This document shows positions 1-11,000 of a stretch of 64,000 bases of DNA, piece after piece. The DNA lies in NCBI GenBank assembly GCA_038501625.1, contig JAZAYU010000217.1:481001-545000 (forward strand), read 5' to 3'. Source of the stretch: Corbicula japonica (lineage: Eukaryota; Mollusca; Bivalvia; Venerida; Cyrenidae). The position numbers were made by a program, and so were the translations under genes. Within the stretch, counting starts at the first letter, position 1; every line of letters starts with the position of its first letter. The notes beneath the pieces were generated by a model that did no database searches, was not told the DNA's origin, and saw only the letters and a program-made list of their open reading frames with translations.

Positions 1-120
1 GTGTAATCAGAAAGAAGTCGGTTACAGTTAAAGCCTTTGGAAACATAAATGTTGTCCTTACCTCCAACGCATTACATGGAAGAATGTGAAAGAAATAGTT
101 CACTTTACTCTGTAAGAATC

Positions 121-147
121 TTGTTGTTGTTGTTGTTGTTGTTATTG
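121..147. repeat. (TTG)n microsatellite
   Basis: About nine TTG units in a row. The surrounding bases 1-508 are AT-rich and show no coding exon or recognisable element. Confidence 0.9.
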
Positions 148-508
148 TTTAACCGGTTTCTGATACATACTTTCGACCGTGTACAGTGTCGGCTTCTTTC
201 GTAACTTATTAACATCGTTCTTTGGAGGTAATTAGCTACTTACAATGCAAATTGGAACTTGCTTACTACGGATCTTTCCCTTTATTAACAAACTAATCGC
301 GGGTCTCCTTTTTGGTGTCGAAAAACACATTACAGCTATAATTTAAAAAGCGACTATGACGACTTAACTAATTTACCAACTTTATCTAACTGTGGGGTAC
401 GCAAGACTTGTTAAAACTTTTGAACTGAAAAGGAAACTAATAAAAAAACTACGGGGATTTACCCTCTATTTCAATAAATGCGATTCATTTACATAGTAAT
501 TGAAATGT

Positions 509-1702
509 ATTTAAGGGGGCACTAAAATTGCAAATGGCGAAAACTGGCTAAAGTTTCAGAAATGAATTTAGGGAAAAACTCTCATTGCCACCTGGATTTT
601 ATTGAAGAGATCTGTTTATCTAAGGATGTACTAATGTTTGCCAGCTCAGTAGCTCAGTTTATTCTAATATGTTCTAATTACCAAACACTTACTAAAAAGA
701 TATATTTGCATATCAGGAATCGCCACACTCACAAATCACAGCCTCCCCAAACAGCGAAAAAGAAGAGGAAGAGAGCATGCTGCTATTTCAATTCAAATAA
801 GACGCCACAAACAACGAAAAAGAGAACCCTTGGGGTTACCGCCTTAGAACGAAACAAAAGAAAAACTGTTTGCATGAAAACTCTGAACTTCATGGACAAT
901 ATAATTATACAATACACCAAAACAACTCATACCTGAAAAAGTATATGTTGATCCACAATATGTTGTGTCAGTCCGTCAAAACAGTGTTAGGGTTTTCAAG
1001 AAATTCAAGAGAAACTTACTTTCTTGTCTACTTTCGGTTTGAAGGTCAACACATTTTGATGTGCGACTTAAAATTTCGGACATTACTTTGATAGATGACA
1101 GCAAAATATTGTAAATAAGTGTTAACGCGACTTCTGTATAATTTTTCTAGACGTTTTAAACAGCCATTCCAGAGTTCTTGTGCAAACGGTGTATTATTTG
1201 TGCGTGTCTCTGTTCTATGTAAATAAAACAATTTTCAATGAACTTGAGTATCCAAACTTAAATAAAGCCACATGACACTATATTTCTTTACTTTCATTGG
1301 ACTGCCAGTGGGAATTTATTGTCGAGTTTTGAAAAGCTACATCAAAATGATTTGCACTTGAAACCGAAAGTAGACCACGAACTAAGTTTTTTTCTTGAAT
1401 TTCTTGAAAACTCTTACATTATTCTAACGAGTTATTGTAGATCAGCAAATACTTATTTCAAGTATGAGTTGTTTCGGTATCATCCATGAATTTCAGAGTT
1501 CTCAAGCAAACGATTTTTCTTTTGTTTCAGTATTTTCTTGGTAATTAGAACATAAATTACACTATACTGAGCCTTAGTACACCCTTAGATAAATACATTT
1601 CTTCTCTAAAATCTAGGTGGCAATGAGTATTGTCCCTTAAAATTCATTTTTGAAACTTTAGCCAGTTTACGCCATTTGCAATGTTAGAGCCCTCTTAAAC
1701 TG
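509..1702. repeat. Large imperfect inverted repeat upstream of the EGF/IgGFc gene
   Basis: The left arm (about 509-683 and 846-1086) matches the reverse complement of the right arm (about 1317-1702) at moderate identity. Shared stretches include TTGCAAATGGCG at both outer ends, the block around ATTGCCACCT, and TCTACTTTCGGTTT near the centre. The 1087-1316 segment forms the loop. The right arm is continuous, while the left arm is interrupted by a separate element. This is a foldback-type or non-autonomous DNA transposon, or an old inverted duplication. I see no coding capacity; the short ORFs inside are not conserved between arms. Confidence 0.75.
684..845 (-). mobile_element. R1-family repeat fragment nested in the left arm
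   Basis: This stretch begins near TTGCATATCAGGAATCGCCA and ends near the AACCCTTGGGGTTACCGCC block. It matches 20905-21190 (same strand) and the reverse complement of 52400-52700. The other arm of the inverted repeat lacks it, so it inserted after the inverted repeat formed. It is a truncated non-autonomous copy. Confidence 0.75.
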
Positions 1703-1845
1703 TCAAAACCAGGAAGCTTATCCGAAACAATGCGAAGGTTAAATAATGGACTTTGTGCGAGCTAAATATCAATTTCACAAACCGAATTAAAGAATTAATA
1801 CGTATCATAAAAAAGTCTTCTATTTAATTGTACGGAATATAACAT

Positions 1846-2035
1846 ATGGAAGTATTTGAAACATTGATTGCTGATGGCGTTAGGGATGGAAATGCGCGGG
1901 TCGAGAATGCCACATACAGTAAAAAGAGAACAAGATGCATTATAATTTTACTATCAACTATTATTGTTATCGTTGCATCGATAGCAATAGCTGTAGGCGT
2001 TGGTCTTGGCGTGATTCTGAATCGAAAAACACACG
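1846..2035 (+). CDS. Exon 1: cytosolic tail and signal anchor
   Basis: It encodes residues 1-63. The start is the first ATG of the open frame, in context AACATATGG. The span rich in Ile, Val and Ala follows the basic run KKRTR, and NRK lies on the far side, so this is a signal anchor rather than a cleaved signal peptide. The exon ends phase 1 at G|GTACG; the frame closes soon after in the intron. Confidence 0.75.
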
Positions 2036-5000
2036 GTACGTTATCGTTTTACTTTAGTTGATACATATTCCTGATACAATTTATAGGTATGATATTACAA
2101 TTACTTATGATTTAGAATTATATCATCGACGTACATGGTGACAACATACTACGAAGGATTGCATTAAAGTTTGATATTTCACTTACCTTCAAATTAATAC
2201 ATTAAAACATCATTAAGCACATTTTTACAAGATAACAAAAAGATATAAAGATAAAAATTAGCTACAGTACACAAATTTGCTAGCCTTTTATATGTAAAAT
2301 AGAGTAGCAGATAGCGAATCAGAAACATAAGGCGCCTGCTGATAAAGTTTTAATTTTGGGCGATGAATTATTTTGTTTGCTTTTATTTTCCATCGATAAT
2401 TTTTTGATGATGGTCAATGGAATGTGTGGGATTAGGAATGAGGAAAGCAAGACAAGTAACTGTAAAACAGATGTTACTGTATTAACTGATTAAGTGTTAC
2501 AATTGAATCCGGACTGCTTAATCTATAATTAAATACGTTATGATTTTACAAGTAAATTTTAATTTGAAACAATAAAAACCTAATGTCAGATTGATTTTGA
2601 AACATTTAAACAGCACTGGTAATGAGTTACTTGATAATATGTGAACAGTGATGGTGAAAAGTTGTTTAATAATTCGCTTCATAAATTCATGCCTAGTATA
2701 TGATAGCTATATGTACTGTTATGAAAAAAGTGAAACGTTCATACCAACAATGGCCACAACCAGTTGACATAGTCTCCCTCACAGGCAATAAGTAGAGTAG
2801 AGAATGATAGTGCCTCTAGCTGGGAGCGAACCCGCACCGTCACAGCGACAGCGCCTAGCCATGCAATTCCTGCGGCGCAACACATTGAGCTAACCGGGAC
2901 AATCCCAAAAAAGTTTGATCGGATAGCCCTTATACGTAACAATCACTGCATGACATCGGTAACGGGTTATTTTACTGATAACAGTACCGAGTGCCTGGAT
3001 ATACAATGATCAGTTTCAAAATATACCTTATAAACTAAGAACGAAAATGAGAATCCGATGGGATTCCACCTTGAAACGGTCAGTGGCAAAACAATTCGCC
3101 ATTGGGGGCTCAAACAAACCGGTGCACCAATCTCACCATCAAAATAGAACGGGCTTATAGGTTCTTTTATAAGATTTCCCAATCAACCTTCATATAAGCT
3201 TAAACTCCTCCCACCGTTGTGCAACCAAAGAGGTGTGCATAAAGATCAACTGTAGAAGGGTTAATCACAGGCATGCAAATCGCTGTAAAATATCATGTTG
3301 GTAACTTTTTGAATTAACGGATGGGTTTTACGAATGACTTGGAAAAATTAACAATGCATGTGTTTAGTTTCTTCTGTTTATAAATAAATCTCCATTTTTA
3401 ATTTCTAACGTTTATAAATTAAATCTCCATTACAAACTTTTGGGAAATATCTTGATGCAATTGTAATTTTAAACTGCACCTGTATTTTTTAATTAAATCG
3501 GAGATAAAATTTACAACTGATATTCGTTAACTTGTACTACCGAATGCTTACCACTTCCACGGCAAACATTAAAGGTGTTCGAACATAAAAATGGCCATAA
3601 ATTACCCATGTGAAGTGCAAAAGCCATCGTGAAGATATATGTGCAAAAACACGATAATAATTTAGCTTAAATAGGTCCAAGAACGGTATATTTTGACTAA
3701 AAACACAGTTTTAAGTCACGCAATTTTCTATTTTCACTTTGTAAACAAAAAACCTTTCAGATTATACATTCAATAACTTTTTTGTTAAGACCTCTAGAAA
3801 CAAAGGTTAAAAAAACCGAGTGGAGCTTACACGTCTGGACTCCGGGTAGGCGTATTTATATCACGATAACAGTGATACAAACCTACTAACCAGGTCAAAA
3901 TATAAGGAAATGCACAAAATCACGAAATATTCCGCCATTTTGTTCCGCACAGAACATGTCCCTCACTTACTTTTCCGCAAAAACCAAATACGTTAGACGC
4001 CCTGGTAGAGTTGACATGGAAAAGGTGTATACGTGTACATGAAATAGGCCGTATGGATTTTCCTTCAAGCGAAAAAAAAAAAAACAACTTAAAATTGTTA
4101 TAACACTTGACTAGATGATAATGCAAGTTAAATATTGCTCGTGCAAATAATTAATAACTAAATAAATAATATATTCGAAAAAATAACAGATGCAGACGAG
4201 TGCCTTAGCTCCCCTTGTCAAAACGGAGCCACTTGCAACGACAATGTAAATGGTTTCACTTGCACCTGCGCAAATGGTTGGATTGGCATTCATTGCGAGA
4301 AAGGTAAGTATTTTAGTAATATTATAAAAAATCTACTTTGAAACATATACTTGGCTGTTTCTTGAATTGCAATAACACGACGACAAAAGCATAATAAAAC
4401 TTTTTTCTTTGGCTTTTACATGTAGCTTGTCGTGTCGTTGATTATGTCAAATACTTTGAATTGTTAGCGCATTTTGAAAAAAAAAACTTGTTTTTGGCTC
4501 AATAAATATTTAAATGACACAATTGATGAAATAGATGAAAATGACAATTTGAAAGCCACCGAACACGACAAATATGAAAAAATATTGCAGGCTCGGTTTG
4601 ATTGAGCCTGTTCGTGGGCTGTACTGGAAATGCATATTACTGCCCACGCCGCCTAGCCCCGGGTTGAGAGCAACTCAATATTTACACCAATAAACAGTAC
4701 ATTTTTTATCAATCCCAAACGATGGTTTGCATATGACGGTGAACATGGAACCTTCAATGCGGTATTTTCAGATTAAAACCATTCCATGTTCAGCGGCGTA
4801 TGGTCCCCAGATAAAAGAATGTGTTCGCCCTAAACGAGAAAACAATGGGCGGAACTAAACAAAAAGCCAATATATTGAAATTAAAATAAAATGTACGCTT
4901 TGGATAGATATTTCACATTTATTAACTTTCCAAAATCTAATAAGTATATATAAGGAAAATTATTTTTTTCGTATAATATAAATAAAGAACTCTAGAAAAA

Positions 5001-8000
5001 AATATTGATGTGGTGTAAAAAAACTGCATGATGTAATTGTGTCGAAAGTCCAGTGCATGTTCTTTTTCAAAACAAGAAATTGTAGTGTAATAAGAGGAAC
5101 CTGAATTTCCGTCAGAAAATATCCAGATACATGTACCACATATTTTACATTTTTTTCTTGTATGCCTATAAAAATAACACCAGGCCCCGGTACCACAAAA
5201 ATTTTGAGTTGGATTTTAAACTCACCTCAAAGAAATAATTTAAAATTTGTGACAATACTTTAACAGTGCTTACTAGAAGATCTTAAAAGAAAGTCTACAT
5301 AATGTTTCTTGTTTTAAATGCATATTTCAAATTTTGAATAATCTGCTTAAAAAATAAAAACAAAATGTTTGATTAAAAACTTAAAATTTAAGTTCGTACT
5401 CAAACATTAATTTAACTCTAGAATATCTCAGTAAAATATAATGTTAGCTATTTGAAAAAAATCCATGTCAGTAGGAAGATTTTATTTCATTGTATGTTGT
5501 ATACAAGTAAACAATCAATAATTACTCAGAATTTAAATAAATTTATTCAGTAGAAAATTGAGTTTGAACATAAGATTGTTCGTGATATCGGAGCCAAAAA
5601 TGCAATGCAACTGTACCCAACTCACTCACCAGTTACATGAAATTTGCAGCTGCAATGGATTTTCGCTGCTCAAACATATCAAAGAAACTAAAAGCTTCTG
5701 TTTACAATAATTATATCTCATAAACGGTCTTTCTGGATTAAGCTATCGAACATTTTTTTCACTTGCACTTTTGTCGTCCACATCAGTTCGTGACGTTACA
5801 CAGTTCTAAACCAGGTCAAATATTGTATAATGTTAACCTCGGTTGATATGGGTCTGACGGAACAAAAACAAGTCTAAACCATGGATAATGAAAATAACGA
5901 AAATATGCGTCAATCTTCCTTCTGAAATGTTTTTTTTTTTTTGGTGATACGTTTTGAGTCATATTAAAGTTCCCGTTTCTGTTTAAACTCAATGACTTGC
6001 CTCTTCTTTTTTTTTGGTTTTCCCTAGGTTATTGTTACATGTAGAATCCCTGTTCTTATTAACTGACCTCTGTGACTACACGCAACAGATTGGGCGACAA
6101 ATTTTAATGTAGTATACAGCGGAATTTAGAATGGCTGTTAGTAAGATTTCATTATAATAATTGNNNNNNNNNNNNNNNNNNNNNNNNNNNNNNNNNNNNN
6201 NNNNNNNNNNNNNNNNNNNNNNNNNNNNNNNNNNNNNNNNNNNNNNNNNNNNNNNNNNNNNNNNNNNNNNNNNNNNNNNNNNNNNNNNNNNNNNNNNNNN
6301 NNNNNNNNNNNNNNNNNNNNNNNNNNNNNNNNNNNNNNNNNNNNNNNNNNNNNNNNNNNNNNNNNNNNNNNNNNNNNNNNNNNNNNNNNNNNNNNNNNNN
6401 NNNNNNNNNNNNNNNNNNNNNNNNNNNNNNNNNNNNNNNNNNNNNNNNNNNNNNNNNNNNNNNNNNNNNNNNNNNNNNNNNNNNNNNNNNNNNNNNNNNN
6501 NNNNNNNNNNNNNNNNNNNNNNNNNNNNNNNNNNNNNNNNNNNNNNNNNNNNNNNNNNNNNNNNNNNNNNNNNNNNNNNNNNNNNNNNNNNNNNNNNNNN
6601 NNNNNNNNNNNNNNNNNNNNNNNNNNNNNNNNNNNNNNNNNNNNNNNNNNNNNNNNNNNNNNNACAAAGGTTAAAAAACCGAGTGGAGCTTACACGTCTG
6701 GCCTACGGCTATGCGTATTTATATTACGATAACAGTGATACAAACCTATTAACCAGGTCAAAATATATCAGGAAATGCACAAAATCACGAAATATTCCGC
6801 CATTTTGTTCCGCACAGAACATGTCCCTCACTTACTTTTCCGCAAAAACCATATACGTTAGACGCCCTGGTAGACATGGAAAAGGTGTTTACGAGTACAT
6901 GGAATAGGCCTGATGGATTTTCCTTCAAGCAAAAAAAAATCAAAATTAATATAACACTTGACTAGATGATAATGCAAGTTAAGTATTGCTCGTGCAAATA
7001 ATTAATAACTAAATAAATAATATATTCGATAAAATAACAGATGCAGACGAGTGCCTTAGCTTCCCTTGTCACAACGGAGCCACTTGCAACGACAATGTAA
7101 ATGGTTTCACTTGCATCTGCGCAAATGGTTGGATAGGCATTCATTGCGAGAAAGGTTAGTATTTTAGTAATATTATAATATTTCTTGAATTGCAATAACA
7201 CGACTGCTTTTACGTGTAGCTTGTCGTGTCTTTGATTATGTCAAATACTATGAATTGTTAGCGCATTTTGAAAAAAAAACTTGTTTTTGGCTCAATAAAT
7301 ATTTAAATGACACAATTGATGAAATAAATGAAAATGACACTTTGAAAGCCACCGAACACGACAAATATGAAAAAATATTGCAGGCTTGGTTTGATTGAGC
7401 CTGTTCGTGGGCAGTACTGGAAATGCATATTACTGCCCACGCCACCTAGCCCTGGGTTGAGAGCAACTCAATATTTACACCAATAAACAGTACATTTTTT
7501 ATCAATCCCAAACGATGGTATGCATATGACGGCGAACATGGAACCTTCAATGCGGTATTTTCAGATTAAAACCATTCCATGTTCAGCGGCGTATGGTCCC
7601 CATATAAAAGAATGTGTTTGCCTAAACGAGAAAACAATGGGCGGAACTAAACAAAAAGCCAATATATTAAAAAACATAAAATGTACGCTTTGGATAGATA
7701 TTGCACATTTATTAACTTTCCAAAATCTAATATAAGGAAAAATAATTTTTCCTATAATATAAATTAAGAACTGTAGAAAAAATATTGATGTGGTGTAAAA
7801 AAACTGCATGATGTAATTGTGTCGAAAGTCCAGTGCATGTTCTTTTTCAAAACAAGAAATTGTAGTGTTATCAGAGGAACCTGAATTTCCGTCAGAAAAT
7901 ATTCAGATACATGTACCACATATATTACATTTTTTTCTTGTATGCCTATAAAAAGAACACCAGGCCCCGGTATCACAAAAAATTTTGAGTTGGATTTTAA

Positions 8001-11000
8001 ACTCACCTCAAAGAAATTTTTAAAAATTTGTGACGATACTGTAACAGTGCTTACTTGAAGATCTTAAAAGAAAGTCTACATAATGTTTCTTGTTTTAAAT
8101 GCATATTTCAAAGTTTAAATAATCTGCTTAAAAAATAAAAACAATGTTTGATTAAAAACTTAAAATTTAAGTTCGTACTCAAACATTAATTTAATTCTAG
8201 AATAGTAAAATATAATGTTATTTGAAGAAATTCCATGTTAGTAGGAAGATTTTATTTCATTGTATGTTGTATTCCAAGTAAACAACCAATAATTACTCAG
8301 AATTTAAATAAATTTGTTCAGTAGAAAATTGAGTTTTAACATAAGATTGTTCGTGATATCGGAGCCAAGAATGCAATGCAACTGTACCCAACTCACTCAC
8401 CAGTTACATGAAATTTGCAGCTGCAATGGATTTTCGCTGCTCAAACATTTCAAAGAAACTAAAAGCTTCTGTTTACAATAATTTTATCTTATAAACGGTC
8501 TTTCTGGATTAAGCTATCAAACGTTTTTTTCACTTGCACTTTTGTCGTCCACATCAGTTCGTGACGTTACGCAGTTCTAAACCAGGTCAAATGTGGAACA
8601 AAACAAGTCTAAACCATGGATAATGAAAACAACGAAAAAATGCGTCAATCTTCCTTCTGAAATTTTTTTTTTTTTGGTGATACGTTTTGAGTCATATTAA
8701 AGTTCCCGTTTCTGTTTAAACTCAATGACTTCCCTCTTCTTTTGGTTTTCCCTAGGTTATTGTTAGAATCCCTGTTCTTATTAACTGACCTGTGTGACTT
8801 CACGCAATAGATTGGGCGACAAATTTTATTGTAGTATACAGCGGAATTTAGAATGGCTGTTAATAAGATTTCATTATAATAATTGAAAACAGTAGATTTG
8901 ATTGTCTTACAAAATCTTTCCTGAACACTATATTTAAATTATAGGATTATTCTCACGGGAGAAAACATAAATGCACACCTGTGAAAAATAATAACAAACT
9001 TTTGGACATCTAAATTATTTGTTTTCATCTTCACTACTTTAAAGATCATTCAGAAGTTTAGTCCAGAATAAAATGAAATACAAGACACTCTCTAGTGCTA
9101 AATGATGAGACATAGCCTTTTTGAATGCAGAGTATGGTTGCATTTAATTGGCAAACAGTATCATGGATGTTTTGAAACTATTTAATATTCAGTTTGACCA
9201 GTTCAAATGAATTTTATAATGGCTTACTTCACAAAGTACACTCAACATAAATAAAAAGTATCCACTTTCCTTTCTTAAATTTTGTAAAATTTGGAAATGA
9301 AAACTAAAAATTTTATATGTGAACACATTTGCATTTCTGTTATAATTGCAAACAGCTGATATTAGACATATAGCGTATTTTTTGTAAATATCTACATTAA
9401 AAAAGTATAAATAATTTTAAAAAAATCACTTAAAAAAGCAAACCATCCTGAAAAAATCATAGTCATGTCCATGAAACTTTTCTGAGACTATTTCCATCTA
9501 ATATTTTTCTGTCCAAAATTACTGCTTTCTTAGTATAAACGACATATTTAACCCGAATACCTTATTTTGGAACCAGTTTTTTTGTAGTGACAAAGGCAGT
9601 GGGCAGAGTTGACTCCCCTGTCATTCCTAGAGCTACCTTAATTTAAGGCAGCGACCCTTCAGGCTCCCTTTTTGTGTGTATCTAATGCTACAATTGTATG
9701 TTTTATTTAAAAAAAATGGTTACCATGGAATAGATAGTATCTGTTTTATCTTGTTGTTGTGTCAGTTATGTTGACGTTTTTATTTTCTTAACTTTAGCAG
9801 CTATAAATTTTGTAAACACGGAGAGGTTTGCGTTTGTAATTTATTACTGTTTAATATAATGAAGATTTTTTCCATAGCAGATACACCGAAGAAGTTAAAA
9901 TTATTGTTTAAATTTATCTCAAGGTTTATGTCCTTATGCTGTGTAATGATTTAGTCTTTGTAATTCTTCGCATTGTCTATTAACTGGATATATTCGATAT
10001 ATTCACTCATCGGCTATGTGAGCTTAGACTAAATTAAAGAATAAAATTAGTAGTTGATCATGTAACTTTGAAGGTGAAAGTATTTAATCTTCAAACTGTT
10101 TTATAAATCAAAGACATGTGATATTCAAAGTGCCAACTAGTATTAATTATTCATAAACAAGTATAAAATAAATAACCATTCGAATCATACCAGATATAGA
10201 TGAGTGCCAGAGCTACCCTTGTCAAAACCGAGCCACGTGCAGCGACCTGATTAACGGATTTACATGCACCTGTGAAAAAGGTTGGACGAGTACCTATTGC
10301 GAGAAAGGTTGGAATCATAATAATAATAAACTTTCCAAATTGATGTTAATTTTACACTAATCAAGAGTTCTTTTGGTCATTTACTCTATATGTTTACAAT
10401 GTATGCCAGTTCCTTTTCTTCCCTATGTTAAGAGGAATTGTAAAAAGTACTGTTTTGTCTTCGAATCAATTATTGTATGTCTTTTTTTTTTTGTTAAGGG
10501 CTTACCACACACCTCCCATGCACGATCATCGATAAAAAGAAAATTATAAAAAATCTGAATAACGGCAAGCCGTTCAATGAAACTTTGCACAAATGAGTGT
10601 TACTAATGTATTTTAATTTGCATGTGGCGAGATAAGCATTTTTCTTATTTATTCAGTTTTAACAGTTCTAATGAATTTTATAATGGCTTACTTAACAAAG
10701 TATACTCAACATAAATAAAAAGTATCCACAGTGGCACTTTCCTTTCTCAAATTTTGTAAAAATTGAAAATGAAAACTAAAAATTGCATTTCTGTTATAGT
10801 TGCAAAGAGATAAAAATAGATAAAAAGGGAACTTTGAAAGCCACCGAACACGACAAATATCAAAATACTGCAAGCTCGGTTGATTGAGCCTGTTCATGGG
10901 CAGTAATGGGAATGCATATTACTTCCCACGCCGCCTAGCCCCGGGTTGAGCGCCACTCAATATTTACACCAATAAACAGTACAATTTTGATCCATCCCAA

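Larger units (their letters stand above)
3800..6163. repeat. Block A of a tandem duplication carrying an EGF exon
   Basis: From ACAAAGGTTAAAAAA to the gap edge, this block aligns base for base with 6664-8885, with scattered substitutions and small indels, in exon and intron alike. Its right edge at the gap (ending ATTATAATAATTG) is exactly where block B continues into unique sequence. The start of block B lies in the gap. Confidence 0.9.

Noticed and set aside
562..1231. ORFs of 61-124 codons in the first 1.3 kb
   Set aside because: They fall within the inverted repeat and nested R1 copy and are not conserved in the opposite arm.
6152..6907. Long reading frames on both strands across the N run
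   Set aside because: They consist almost wholly of unknown residues from the assembly gap.
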